From assembly GCF_030733205.1 (NCBI RefSeq), contig NZ_JASHJL010000005.1, positions 124,001 to 188,000 on the forward strand: DNA of 64,000 nucleotides, given 5' to 3'. The translations under genes were made by a program, and so were the position numbers. This document shows positions 43,480 to 51,889 of this stretch, piece after piece. Source of the stretch: Mameliella sp. MMSF_3455. GTDB taxonomy: Bacteria > Pseudomonadota > Alphaproteobacteria > Rhodobacterales > Rhodobacteraceae. Within the stretch, counting starts at the first letter, position 1; each line of letters opens with the position of its first letter. Under the pieces are notes generated by a model. That model had not been told where the DNA came from and ran no database searches. It worked only from the letters and a program-made list of their open reading frames with translations.

Positions 43480-44056
43480 TGTCCAACATCCCTTCCGGTG
43501 TGACCCCGGCCAGGGTCAGTATCAGCGAGACCGCAAAGGCCATCGCAAGCATGCCCAATACCAAGACGGCCAGAGCACGCAAGAGGCTGCGCAGTTCGTG
43601 CGCCTCGTCGAGGAAATTCACCGCGATCCAGACGCCAAGCGCGGTCGCGGCCATCGTCACCAGCCCCGCCAGCGCCAATGACACCGGCACCACCAGCAGC
43701 GTCGCCGCCTGCACCAGCACGCGCAGCCCCTGCATCCAGATCATCAAGAGCGCGACTTCCTCGACCCGCGCGCGCCCGCCGAACAGCCGTCCCATCCAGG
43801 TCAGGGCCAGGATCGTCGCTGCCAGCGCCAGACCCTGCATGACCAGGAAACCGACCGGGCCACCGATAAAGGCCGGTGCGCCCGTCGGGTCCAGCAGGAT
43901 TGACAGGCCATAGAGCAGCGCATTCAGCACCACCACCAGCGCGAAGCCTGTGAAAAGCGCCTCGCGGTTGGGGCGGATCGACAAGAGCAGCGCCGCCACC
44001 TCGCGCGGGTTCGTGACGCTTTGCAGCGCCAGTTTCAGGAACCCATCAAGTGTCAC
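43472..44056 (-). CDS. Yip1-family membrane protein (first of two)
   Basis: A 194-residue integral membrane protein with about five hydrophobic segments (TGFALVVVLNALLYGLSILL, GFLVMQGLALAATILALTWM, VLVLGMLAMAFAVSLILTLA). It resembles bacterial Yip1-domain proteins of unknown function. GTG start at 44056; its ends overlap both neighbours (43472-43479 with sufS, 44053-44056 with the next gene), so it is translated with the SUF operon. Confidence 0.8.
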   Translation of the reverse strand: MTLDGFLKLALQSVTNPREVAALLLSIRPNREALFTGFALVVVLNALLYGLSILLDPTGAPAFIGGPVGFLVMQGLALAATILALTWMGRLFGGRARVEEVALLMIWMQGLRVLVQAATLLVVPVSLALAGLVTMAATALGVWIAVNFLDEAHELRSLLRALAVLVLGMLAMAFAVSLILTLAGVTPEGMLDNV

Positions 44057-44553
44057 GCCGGTTCCGCCCCAGCGGTCAGGCGCCGCGCCTCACGCAACCC
44101 GCTGCTCCAGAACCACAGGAAGGCCGCGAACCACAGGATGCCGACCAGCGTCAGGGCGCCCCCGGGTCCGATGAACCCGGCCACGAGGCCATTGAGCAGC
44201 GCCAGCGGCGAGGCCGCCAAAAGCGCCCAGAACAACGCAAGCCGCGTTCCGTAGCCGTCGATCGAACGGCCCAGGGCACGCGCGACCAGCCGGCTCAGCC
44301 CGGCGATCAGGTAGAAGATCAGCGGCAGGAAGATCAGCGTCGCCAGCAACGCCCCGCCAAGCGCCGGTTGCAGTTCCGTGTCCTCAAGATGCGCCTCGCG
44401 GGCGAGGCGCGGCCATTGCGCGACGAACATCACGCCGCAGGCCCCCATCAGGTAGGCCAGCGCGCGCGGCTCGTGCGCCCCGCGCGCCAGAAGCGCGCGG
44501 AACACCCTGCCCGGCCCGCGATAGCTGGCCGCGATATCCGTCGTGACGCTCAC
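44053..44553 (-). CDS. Yip1-family membrane protein (second)
   Basis: A 166-residue membrane protein with about four helices (ALAYLMGACGVMFVAQW, LLATLIFLPLIFYLIAGL, ALFWALLAASPLALLNGLV, ALTLVGILWFAAFLWFW). Related in style to the previous gene, suggesting a pair or an old duplication. GTG start at 44553. It lies 3 bases after sufD and overlaps the next gene by 4. Its role among Fe-S assembly genes is unknown. Confidence 0.78.
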   Translation of the reverse strand: MSVTTDIAASYRGPGRVFRALLARGAHEPRALAYLMGACGVMFVAQWPRLAREAHLEDTELQPALGGALLATLIFLPLIFYLIAGLSRLVARALGRSIDGYGTRLALFWALLAASPLALLNGLVAGFIGPGGALTLVGILWFAAFLWFWSSGLREARRLTAGAEPA

Positions 44554-44556
44554 GGT

Positions 44557-45834
44557 TCAGCCGCGCCGCCGCGCCAGCCAACCAGCGACGCGCTCCACCA
44601 GGTCTTCCTGCAGGCTCTCGTCGTCGACCTCCTGCACCGCCTCGGCGATGAAGGCGATGGTCAGCAGGTCCTCGGCGGTGCCGCGCGGCACCCCGCGCGC
44701 GCGCAGGTAGAACAGCCCGTCCTCGTCGATCGCGCCGCTGGTGGAGCCATGCGAACAGGCCACGTCATCGGCGTAGATTTCGAGTTCAGGCTTGGCGAGG
44801 AACTGGCTGTCCTCGTCCAGCAGCAGCGACTGGCTGATCTGGTAGCCGTCGGTCTTTTGCGCGTCTGGTTTCACCAGAATCTTGCCCTGGAAGACGCCGG
44901 TCGCACCGTTGCGCAGCACCTTCTTGAACACCTGGCGGCTTTCGCAGTTCACCGCGTCATGGGTAACAAAAACCGTATCGTCATGATGGAAATCGCCGTC
45001 GCCCATGCAGGCGCCCGCGACATGCGCCACACCATCGTCGCCGGTGAATTCCACGACCACCTCATTCCGGGTCATGGCGCCGTTAACAGAGAGCGTGAAG
45101 CTCTTGAAAACGCTTTCTTTCTCCAATCGGGCAAAGACATGCGTGGCGGCGCGGCGCTCGTGGTCGCGGCCCTGTGCACGGACGTGATGCAGGCGCGCGC
45201 CCGCGGCCAGATCGACCTCCATGCACTTGTTGAAGCGCGCGGCGGCGGGGCCGTTCTCCAGGATCGTCGCCTCGGCGCCTGCGTCCACCTTGATCACATG
45301 GTGCAGGATCGCGTCGGAGCTGTCCGAGACGTGGCGGTAGATCAGACTGATCGGCTTCGACGGTTTGCCGGTCACATGGATCAGCAGCCCGTCGGTGGCG
45401 AAAGCGGTGTTCAGCGCGGCCAGCGGACGCGCCACCGGTTCCTGCCCCCGCGCCTCAAGAGTGCCGTACAACTCCTTGGCCCAATGGATATCTTTCGCCT
45501 CGGCCAAGCGATCGATCGTGACGCCTTCAAGGCTCAGGTCGTCCGACTCCTCGGCCGAAAAGACACCATCGACAAAGACCAGTTTCAACCGGTCCCGGCT
45601 GTCGAAAAGCGGCGCCTCGCCGGTTTCCAGCACCCGCGCGGCGGGCGCTTCGGCGCTGACCAGCGTGTCGGGCCGGGTGAACTTCCAGTATTCGTCGCGC
45701 GCATTGGGCAGGCCCATGGCCCGCACCCGCGCCAGCGCCTCGCGCCGCGCGGGCTCGGCCCAGCCGCCCTCGGGCAGGCTGAGCGCCGCGATACGCGCCT
45801 CTGTTACGTCCTGTTTCGCCTGCGGCAATGCCAT
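44557..45834 (-). CDS. sufD: Fe-S cluster assembly protein SufD
   Basis: SufD forms the SufBC2D scaffold with SufB and SufC. The 425-residue protein shows the beta-helix core typical of SufB/SufD (ITGDDGVAHVAGACMGDGDF-like segment) and the conserved C-terminal CSHGSTSGAIDEDGLFYLRA with RGVPRGTAEDLLTIAFIAE. The start ATG overlaps the sufC stop by one base (TAATG). Confidence 0.94.
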   Translation of the reverse strand: MALPQAKQDVTEARIAALSLPEGGWAEPARREALARVRAMGLPNARDEYWKFTRPDTLVSAEAPAARVLETGEAPLFDSRDRLKLVFVDGVFSAEESDDLSLEGVTIDRLAEAKDIHWAKELYGTLEARGQEPVARPLAALNTAFATDGLLIHVTGKPSKPISLIYRHVSDSSDAILHHVIKVDAGAEATILENGPAAARFNKCMEVDLAAGARLHHVRAQGRDHERRAATHVFARLEKESVFKSFTLSVNGAMTRNEVVVEFTGDDGVAHVAGACMGDGDFHHDDTVFVTHDAVNCESRQVFKKVLRNGATGVFQGKILVKPDAQKTDGYQISQSLLLDEDSQFLAKPELEIYADDVACSHGSTSGAIDEDGLFYLRARGVPRGTAEDLLTIAFIAEAVQEVDDESLQEDLVERVAGWLARRRG

Positions 45835-46589
45835 TACGCCACCTCCGACATGATGTCGGCATACCCGTTCTGCTCAACCTCAAGGGCCAGCTCGGGGCCG
45901 CCAGTCTTGATGATGCGGCCATTGGCCATGATGTGCACCACGTCCGGCTTGATGTGGTCCAGAAGCCGCTGGTAGTGCGTGATCACCAGAAAGCCCCGGC
46001 CCTCGTCACGCAGCGCGTTCACGCCGTCGGCGACCAGCTTCATGGCGTCCACGTCCAGGCCCGAGTCGGTCTCGTCCAGGATGCACATCTTGGGTTCCAG
46101 CATGGCCATCTGCAGGATCTCGTTACGCTTTTTCTCACCGCCCGAGAATCCGACGTTGACCGGACGCTTGAGCATCTCGGCGTCGATCTTCAGCTCCTTG
46201 GCCCGGGCGCGGATCACCTTGAGGAAATCGGCCGAGGACATTTCCTCTTCGCCGCGCGCCTTGCGCTGCGCGTTTACCGCGGTGCGCAGGAAGGTCATGT
46301 TGCCGACGCCGGGGATCTCGACCGGGTACTGAAACGCCAGGAACAGGCCGGCGGCGGCGCGTTCCTCGACGTCCATGTCCAGCAGGTCCTCGCCCAGCAG
46401 CGTGGCGGACCCGTCCGTCACCTCGTAGCCATCGCGGCCCGACAGGACGTAGGACAGGGTCGATTTGCCCGAGCCGTTCGGCCCCATGATCGCATGCACC
46501 TTGCCCGCCTCGACCTCCAGGTCGACGCCCTTGAGGATCTGCTTGTCCTCTTCTTCAAGTTTGACGTGCAGGTTCTTGATTTCCAGCAT
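45834..46589 (-). CDS. sufC: Fe-S cluster assembly ATPase SufC
   Basis: SufC is the ABC-type ATPase of the SufBCD complex. Walker A GPNGSGKSTLSYVL, the signature FSGGEKKRNEILQMAML and Walker B CILDETDSGLDVDAM are all present. ATG 46589 (MLEIKNLHVKLEEED) is preceded by AAAGGAAAG; the frame to 46619 is not needed. At 251 residues it has the usual length. Confidence 0.96.
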   Translation of the reverse strand: MLEIKNLHVKLEEEDKQILKGVDLEVEAGKVHAIMGPNGSGKSTLSYVLSGRDGYEVTDGSATLLGEDLLDMDVEERAAAGLFLAFQYPVEIPGVGNMTFLRTAVNAQRKARGEEEMSSADFLKVIRARAKELKIDAEMLKRPVNVGFSGGEKKRNEILQMAMLEPKMCILDETDSGLDVDAMKLVADGVNALRDEGRGFLVITHYQRLLDHIKPDVVHIMANGRIIKTGGPELALEVEQNGYADIMSEVA

Positions 46590-46728
46590 TTTCTTTCCTT
46601 TCACTCGACCTGGCACCACAGGATCTGACGATCTGGACCGCGGTGCTATTGGCCGGCTCCATCAGCAAGTTGTTGAATATTTCAGAATCCGGATCGACGC
46701 CCGCATATGCGTTCCCCCGGGGCGCCCA

Positions 46729-46938
46729 TCACATCCACCAGCCGCAGATCTGCGGCAGAAAGAGAGGTGTCACACAGCGCCGGACCTCCAGCGCGCTCCA
46801 GACATCCAGTCCGGGCAAGAGCGGCGGGTCAAAGCGGGCACCGGCGGCCAGCGCCGGTTCCTGCCAGCCGACACCGCTGACCAACATCATGATGCCGGCC
46901 AGCAGCAGAACGGCCTTGCCCGCGCCGCGCAGGCTCAC
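46729..46938 (-). CDS. Small membrane peptide between sufB and sufC
   Basis: A 69-residue frame starting at GTG 46938, overlapping the sufB stop (GTGA), with AAGGA about ten bases upstream. It has one hydrophobic segment (about residues 7-22, [16 protein letters not shown]) and ends in [18 protein letters not shown] with two cysteines. I do not recognise a family. The overlap with sufB and the position inside the operon suggest translation, but coding status is not certain. Confidence 0.5.
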   Translation of the reverse strand: MSLRGAGKAVLLLAGIMMLVSGVGWQEPALAAGARFDPPLLPGLDVWSALEVRRCVTPLFLPQICGWWM

Positions 46939-48467
46939 CCCACCGATCCTTCGAGCGAGATGGCTACAAGCTGTTGCGCTTCCATCGCGAATTCCATCGG
47001 CAGCGCCTGCAGCACGTCGCGGCAGAACCCGTTGACCACCAGCGCCACGGCCTCTTCCTCGTCCATGCCGCGCTGGCGGCAATAGAACAGCTGGTCGTCG
47101 TCCACCTTGGATGTCGTCGCCTCGTGCTCCACCCGGCTCGAGTTGTTCTTGACCTCGATGTAGGGCACCGTGTGAGCCCCGCACTTGTCGCCGATCAGCA
47201 GAGAGTCACACTGCGTGTAGTTGCGCGAGTTCTTTGCCTTGGGATGCATCGACACCAGCCCGCGATAGGTGTTCTGCGCCACGCCAGCCGAAATCCCCTT
47301 GGACACGATGCGCGAGCGCGTGTCTTTGCCGAGGTGGATCATCTTGGTGCCGGTATCGGCCTGCTGATGGTTGTTGGTGATGGCGATCGAATAGAACTCG
47401 CCCTGGCTCTCGTTGCCGCGCAGGATGCAGGACGGGTATTTCCAGGTCACGGCAGAGCCGGTTTCCACCTGCGTCCACATGACCTTGGCACGGTCGCCCC
47501 GGCAATCGGCGCGCTTGGTGACAAAGTTGTAGATACCGCCCTTGCCGTTCTCGTCGCCCGGGAACCAGTTCTGCACCGTGGAATATTTCACCTCGGCGTC
47601 TTCCTCGACCACGATCTCCACCACCGCTGCGTGCAGCTGCGCGGTGTCGCGCTGCGGCGCGGTGCAGCCTTCGAGGTAGCTGACATAGCTGCCCTTGTCG
47701 GCGATGATCAGCGTGCGTTCGAACTGGCCCGTGTTTTCCGCGTTGATGCGGAAATAGGTCGACAGTTCCATCGGGCAGCGCACGCCAGGCGGAACGTAAA
47801 CGAACGACCCGTCAGAGAAGACGGCGCTGTTCAGCGTCGCGTAGAAGTTGTCCGAGACCGGAACGACCGAGCCAAGGTATTTCTTGACCAGCTCCGGATG
47901 CTCGCGGATCGCCTCGGAGATCGAGCAGAAGATCACGCCCGCCTTCTTCAGCTCTGCCTGGAAGGTCGTACCGACGGAAACGGAATCGAACACCGCGTCC
48001 ACGGCGACCTTGCGGTCGCTGTTGCGGCCCTCCGCCGGCATCGCCTCGGCGCCTTCGACGCCGGCCAGGATCATCTGTTCCTTCAGCGGGATCCCCAATT
48101 TTTCATAGGTTTCCAGCAGCTTGGGATCGACCTCGTCCAACGACTTGGGCTTTTCCGTCATCGACTTGGGCCGAGCGTAGTAATACTGCTCCTGGAAATC
48201 GATTTCCGGGTATTCGACCATCGCCCAGTCCGGCTCTTCCTTCTGCAGCCAGCGTTCGTAGGCCTGCAGGCGCCAGTCGGTCATCCACTGGGGTTCGTCG
48301 TTCTTTTCCGAGATCAACCGCACGATGTCCGGCGTCAGCCCCTTTGGGGCGTATTCCATCTCGATGTCGGTTTCCCAGCCGTGCTTGTAGGTGCCGACGG
48401 ATTTGACGGCATCCACCGTCTCCTGGTCGACACCCTCTTTTACCGTCACGTCTTCAAAAGCCGCCAT
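46935..48467 (-). CDS. sufB: Fe-S cluster assembly protein SufB
   Basis: SufB is the main scaffold subunit on which clusters form. The 510-residue protein shows [19 protein letters not shown], the [20 protein letters not shown] block, [20 protein letters not shown], and C-terminal [18 protein letters not shown], all characteristic. It follows the NifS-type desulfurase by 15 bases. Confidence 0.96.
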   Translation of the reverse strand: MAAFEDVTVKEGVDQETVDAVKSVGTYKHGWETDIEMEYAPKGLTPDIVRLISEKNDEPQWMTDWRLQAYERWLQKEEPDWAMVEYPEIDFQEQYYYARPKSMTEKPKSLDEVDPKLLETYEKLGIPLKEQMILAGVEGAEAMPAEGRNSDRKVAVDAVFDSVSVGTTFQAELKKAGVIFCSISEAIREHPELVKKYLGSVVPVSDNFYATLNSAVFSDGSFVYVPPGVRCPMELSTYFRINAENTGQFERTLIIADKGSYVSYLEGCTAPQRDTAQLHAAVVEIVVEEDAEVKYSTVQNWFPGDENGKGGIYNFVTKRADCRGDRAKVMWTQVETGSAVTWKYPSCILRGNESQGEFYSIAITNNHQQADTGTKMIHLGKDTRSRIVSKGISAGVAQNTYRGLVSMHPKAKNSRNYTQCDSLLIGDKCGAHTVPYIEVKNNSSRVEHEATTSKVDDDQLFYCRQRGMDEEEAVALVVNGFCRDVLQALPMEFAMEAQQLVAISLEGSVG

Positions 48468-48482
48468 CGGGTTCCCTTCCTT

Positions 48483-49532
48483 TCACGCGGCCCGTGCCCG
48501 GTGCCGCTGGTACTTGTCGATCCATGCCGCGCAGAACCGCGTCACGTCTTCTTCGGTGGTCTGCAGACCCAGGCTCACCCTTATGGCGCCGCCCGAGGTC
48601 GCGTCGTCGTATCCCATCGCCTCCAGCACCCGGCTGCGGCGGACCTTGCCGCTGGAACAGGCCGATCCGGCGCTTACGGCAAATCCCGCCAGGTCCATCT
48701 GCATCACCTGTGTTTCCCCCTTCCACCCGGGGGTCGCGAAACAGGAGGTATTCGGCAAACGGGGCGAATCTTTCCCGACAAAAATAGTTACGTCGGAAGA
48801 AGCCTCAAGAGATTCTTCTAGAATGTTTCTAAGTTTTTCGACACGGCCCCAGGCTCCGGACGCCACGTCACGCCCTGCCGCCTCTGCCGCCGCCCCGAAT
48901 CCGGCAATGCCGATGACATTCTCGGTGCCGCTCCGCCGGCCCATTTCCTGCCCGCCGCCGCGCAGGATCGGCCGCGGATCGTCGCGGGTGAAATTGATCA
49001 GGGCGCCCACGCCCTTCGGCCCGCCGATCTTGTGCGCCGAAAGGATCATGTAGGACGGCTTGCCGCCCGCCGGGTAAAGCACGGGCATCTTGCCCGCCAT
49101 CTGGGTGATGTCGCAGATCACCGCCTGCCCCTCGCGGTTCGCCACCACGGCCCGGTCGGGCTGCATGACCCCGGTTTCGCTGTTGGCGGCGGAAATGGCC
49201 ACAAGGCCCGCGTCCATCTCGCCCCCGCTCCAGGCCAGGAGGCAGTCATGTTCCGTCGGCAGCGCCGCAAATCCCCCGCCGTGCCGGTCCTTCTGGGCCA
49301 CCGCCAGCGCGGCCGCCTCGGTCGCCGAGCCGGTAAAGACCACCTGGCTGGCCATGCACCCCACCAGGTCCGCCACCTGCGCCCGGGCCGCCTCGACCAT
49401 GCCCTTGGCCGTGCGACCCTCCGCATGGACGGACGAGGGGTTTCCGATCACGTCCATCGCGCGCAGCATGGCCTCGCGGGCCTCTGCACGCAGCGGCGTC
49501 GTCGCATTATGATCCAGGTAAACCCGGCTCAT
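48483..49532 (-). CDS. NifS/IscS-type cysteine desulfurase
   Basis: A 349-residue class V aminotransferase-type desulfurase, distinct from SufS. Seen: YLDHNATTPLRAEAREAML, GNPSSVHAEGR, the PLP lysine in ILSAHKIGGPKGVGALI, and the active cysteine in the flexible loop VSAGSACSSGKVRRS. ATG 49532 (MSRVYLDHNATT) fits the family; the longer frame to 49625 crosses an intergenic element. It lies between iscR and sufB, so the operon carries two desulfurases of different types. Confidence 0.92.
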   Translation of the reverse strand: MSRVYLDHNATTPLRAEAREAMLRAMDVIGNPSSVHAEGRTAKGMVEAARAQVADLVGCMASQVVFTGSATEAAALAVAQKDRHGGGFAALPTEHDCLLAWSGGEMDAGLVAISAANSETGVMQPDRAVVANREGQAVICDITQMAGKMPVLYPAGGKPSYMILSAHKIGGPKGVGALINFTRDDPRPILRGGGQEMGRRSGTENVIGIAGFGAAAEAAGRDVASGAWGRVEKLRNILEESLEASSDVTIFVGKDSPRLPNTSCFATPGWKGETQVMQMDLAGFAVSAGSACSSGKVRRSRVLEAMGYDDATSGGAIRVSLGLQTTEEDVTRFCAAWIDKYQRHRARAA

Positions 49533-49561
49533 GACATCTCCCACAGGGCGGCCGCCCCCGG

Positions 49562-49625
49562 TTTCTTTGGGCCAAAAATACTCCGGGGGAGCCCCGGCCC
49601 GCCGGGGCGGGGGCAGAGCCCCCAC
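49562..49625 (-). repeat. Dispersed intergenic element, copy 4
   Basis: Read on the minus strand: a GC hairpin (GGGGGCTCTGCCCCC), then CCCCCGGAGTATTTTTGGCC and CAAAGAAAC. It occupies the gap between iscR and the desulfurase gene, in the same direction as the operon. Confidence 0.72.
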
Positions 49626-49673
49626 GGGCGGCGCAAGCCGCCTTCACTTGCGCGCCGCAGGCGCTCCGCCGGA

Positions 49674-50141
49674 TCACGCCTTTTCATCATCGACCACGGA
49701 AAAGATCGAGGGCACCGCCGGACAAGGCGCAAGCGTGTTGTCCACCACGTCCGACAGCCGCGTCTGGTGGAGGAAGACGTAGACATGGGCCGACAGGCTC
49801 TGCCACAGGCGGTTGGTCAGCGACTGCGCCCGGCTGCCGGACAGCGCGCCCGAGGCGCCCGCCCCCTTGTGCATCGCATCCACGGTTTCATCCACGGCGG
49901 CCAGAACGTCGACCACGCGGATTTCGGTGGCCGGGCGCGACAGGCGATAGCCGCCCCCTGGGCCGCGCACCGACTCGACAAGGCCCGCCCGCCGCAGCTT
50001 GACGAACAACTGTTCGAGATAGGGCAAGGAAACGTCCTGCCGGCGCGAGATATCCCCCAGCGTCACCAGGTCCCCGGCGGGCTGAAGCGCGATATCCGCC
50101 AGGGCGACCATCGCATAGCGTCCCTTTGTGCTCAGTTTCAC
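49674..50141 (-). CDS. iscR: IscR-type Rrf2-family regulator lacking the cysteine triplet
   Basis: A 155-residue Rrf2 winged-helix regulator at the head of the SUF operon. The DNA-binding part is KLSTKGRYAMVALADIAL, ISRRQDVSLPYLEQLFVKL and SVRGPGGGYRLSRPATEI. In E. coli IscR three cysteines and a histidine hold a [2Fe-2S] cluster; here the region (HKGAGASGALSGSRAQSLTN) has none, and the only cysteine is near the C terminus (APCPAVPS). Rhodobacter-type IscR proteins are known to differ in this way. GTG 50141 gives the standard N terminus; the frame to 50189 is not supported. It probably regulates its own operon in response to iron or Fe-S status. Confidence 0.88.
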   Translation of the reverse strand: MKLSTKGRYAMVALADIALQPAGDLVTLGDISRRQDVSLPYLEQLFVKLRRAGLVESVRGPGGGYRLSRPATEIRVVDVLAAVDETVDAMHKGAGASGALSGSRAQSLTNRLWQSLSAHVYVFLHQTRLSDVVDNTLAPCPAVPSIFSVVDDEKA

Positions 50142-50228
50142 GGCGTTTACGCCCCCACGTGCCGCGGCAATTGACCTTGACCGCCACATTGCCTATCTGC
50201 TTCGCAGCCCGGATCACGCCCGAACTGA

Positions 50229-50266
50229 TTTAGAACACTTCTAAAGAAGCTGCGTGTTTTGGTCAA
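50229..50266 (-). promoter_or_regulatory. iscR-suf promoter with an Irr-type ICE palindrome
   Basis: On the minus strand TTGACC (50266-50261) and, after 17 bases, TAGAAG (50243-50238) make a plausible promoter. The perfect inverted repeat TTTAGAA-CAC-TTCTAAA (50229-50245) covers the -10. It matches the Irr iron control element consensus as I remember it (TTTRGAAYNRTTCYAAA) at all but one position. Confidence 0.6.
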
Positions 50267-50326
50267 GAATTTCAGGCACGCCGCGGTCTCGCGCCCGTCG
50301 CCATTGTGAAGGAGCTGTTCCGCCCT

Positions 50327-50980
50327 ATGCCCGAGGTCATCTTTCCCGGACCCGAAGGCCGTCTCGAAGGCCGCTACCACCCGCAAAAAGACCGTGATGC
50401 GCCGATCGCCATCGTTCTGCATCCCCACCCCCAGTTCGGCGGGACGATGAACAACAAGGTTGTCTACAACCTGCATTACGCCTTCTACAACATGGGCTTT
50501 ACCGTGCTGCGGTTCAATTTCCGCGGCGTGGGCCGGTCCCAGGGCGAATACGACCAGGGCGTGGGCGAACTTTCCGACGCCGCCTCGGCGCTCGATTACC
50601 TGCAATCGATGAACCAGAACTCGAAACACTGCTGGGTCGCGGGCTTTTCCTTCGGCGCCTGGATCGGGATGCAGTTGTTGATGCGCCGCCCCGAGATCAC
50701 CGGCTTCGTCTCGGTTTCGCCGCCCGCGAACATGTATGATTTCTCGTTCCTGGCACCCTGCCCGTCGTCGGGCCTGATCATCAACGGCGCCGCCGACCGC
50801 GTCGCCCCGCCCGCCGATACGCGCGCGCTGGTGTCGAAGCTGCACGAGCAGAAGGGCATCTCGATCACCCATGAAGAGGTCGAGGGCTCCGGCCACTTCT
50901 TCGAGGAACCGCATATGGAGACGCTGATGGACAGTGTCTCGACCTATGTGAAACGCCGCCTGACCGAGAACACCCGCTGA
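50327..50980 (+). CDS. Alpha/beta hydrolase
   Basis: A 217-residue alpha/beta hydrolase of the short, dienelactone-hydrolase-like type. Seen: IVLHPHPQFGGTMNNKVVYN, the NFRGVGRSQGEYDQG segment, the nucleophile elbow GFSFGAWIGMQ, the Asp region INGAADRVAPPADT and the His in GSGHFFEEPH. ATG 50327 has GGAG upstream; GTG 50306 would include the binding site itself. It diverges from iscR. The family (COG2945-like) has no firm substrate; role unknown. Confidence 0.85.
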   Translation: MPEVIFPGPEGRLEGRYHPQKDRDAPIAIVLHPHPQFGGTMNNKVVYNLHYAFYNMGFTVLRFNFRGVGRSQGEYDQGVGELSDAASALDYLQSMNQNSKHCWVAGFSFGAWIGMQLLMRRPEITGFVSVSPPANMYDFSFLAPCPSSGLIINGAADRVAPPADTRALVSKLHEQKGISITHEEVEGSGHFFEEPHMETLMDSVSTYVKRRLTENTR

Positions 50981-50992
50981 ACGGAGGCCCCC

Positions 50993-51274
50993 ATGTCCGT
51001 CGTCGATGACCTCGCAGACAAGCTTGCCCGCGACACGATCAAGGCGATGGACGCCCTGGGGGATGAGAACCTGCCCGAACAAGTGGCCAGTGTGCTGGGC
51101 GCCTCTTCGCCCTCTTCCGAAGAGATCTTTCGCGCCGCGATCCGCATCCGCTTGGCAGAGCGGCGGGCGCGGAATTTCCTGAACGACCACGTCCAGAAGG
51201 CGCTGGAGGCGAAGAAGCGCGGCGAAGCGGTGCCCGAGGCGCGCGCGCCCGGATCCGACAACGAGAACCTCTGA
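50993..51274 (+). CDS. Small conserved-looking protein of unknown function
   Basis: A 93-residue soluble, mostly helical protein (MSVVDDLADKLARDTIKAMD, EEIFRAAIRIRLAERRARNF) with a polar tail. GGAGG lies just before ATG 50993, and the gene follows the alpha/beta hydrolase by 12 bases, so the two form an operon. I do not recognise the family; small proteins like this occur in Rhodobacterales. Confidence 0.75.
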   Translation: MSVVDDLADKLARDTIKAMDALGDENLPEQVASVLGASSPSSEEIFRAAIRIRLAERRARNFLNDHVQKALEAKKRGEAVPEARAPGSDNENL

Positions 51275-51352
51275 CAGAAGATCACCTGAAATCCCTGAAA
51301 ATCAGGGGCTTGCGCCGCACTCCTCATCCTTTTCTGAAGACCCCACCGTCCG

Positions 51353-51401
51353 GACCGGGGCTCTGCCCCGGACTCCGGAGGTATTTTCGGCCCAAAGAAA
51401 C
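51353..51401 (+). repeat. Dispersed intergenic element, copy 5
   Basis: GGACCGGGG-CTCTG-CCCCGGACT hairpin followed by CCGGAGGTATTTTCGGCCCA (51376-51395) and AAGAAAC. It lies between two convergent genes, the small protein (plus) and the DUF1801 gene (minus), so it may also serve as a transcript end. Confidence 0.75.
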
Positions 51402-51451
51402 AAGGGGGGTCCGGCACCCGGTCCGGCGCATCGGAACCGATCAACGCGGCA

Positions 51452-51880
51452 TCAACTCGGCGAGATGTCCCAGCGGGAGCCGAGATCGGCCAGCCCGGCG
51501 CGGATCAACTCTGACAGGACATCCAGGTCGATCCTGGACAGCGCGCCGAGGTAGAGGCAGGACTTGCCCAGCCGATGCGGCCCCAGCCGCGACAGGATCT
51601 CCTGGAAATCCGCGTAGCCGGGCATGATATAGACCACCATGTTGGCCTTGCGCGGGGCAAACCCGGTGGCAAGGCTCTGGCCGGAATGCCCGCTGGCATA
51701 GGTGTAGTCGTAGCGCCCGTAGCCCAGGATGGACGTCCCCCAGAGCACAGGCTGCCAACCCGTCACCTCGCGGAACAGCGCATCCAGAACGCGCGCGTCC
51801 TCGCGGCGCCGGGCCGGTTCGACCGTGTCCAGGAACGCCGACACCGAGGCATCCGAAGGCTGTGTCATCCGGTCCGCCAT
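51452..51880 (-). CDS. DUF1801 domain-containing protein
   Basis: A 142-residue protein with DUF1801 (YdhG/YjhX-like) features: VSAFLDTVEPARRREDARVL, VTGWQPVLWGTSILGYGRYD, and SCLYLGALSRIDLDVLSELI. The family is small, soluble and uncharacterised. It lies 9 bases downstream of the dihydrolipoyl dehydrogenase gene on the same strand and is probably co-transcribed with it. Confidence 0.85.
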   Translation of the reverse strand: MADRMTQPSDASVSAFLDTVEPARRREDARVLDALFREVTGWQPVLWGTSILGYGRYDYTYASGHSGQSLATGFAPRKANMVVYIMPGYADFQEILSRLGPHRLGKSCLYLGALSRIDLDVLSELIRAGLADLGSRWDISPS

Positions 51881-51889
51881 GATCTCACC

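Noticed and set aside
46974-48821. 615-codon plus-strand open frame opposite sufB
   Set aside because: SufB is unmistakable on the minus strand; the opposite frame is His/Arg/Val-rich shadow sequence.
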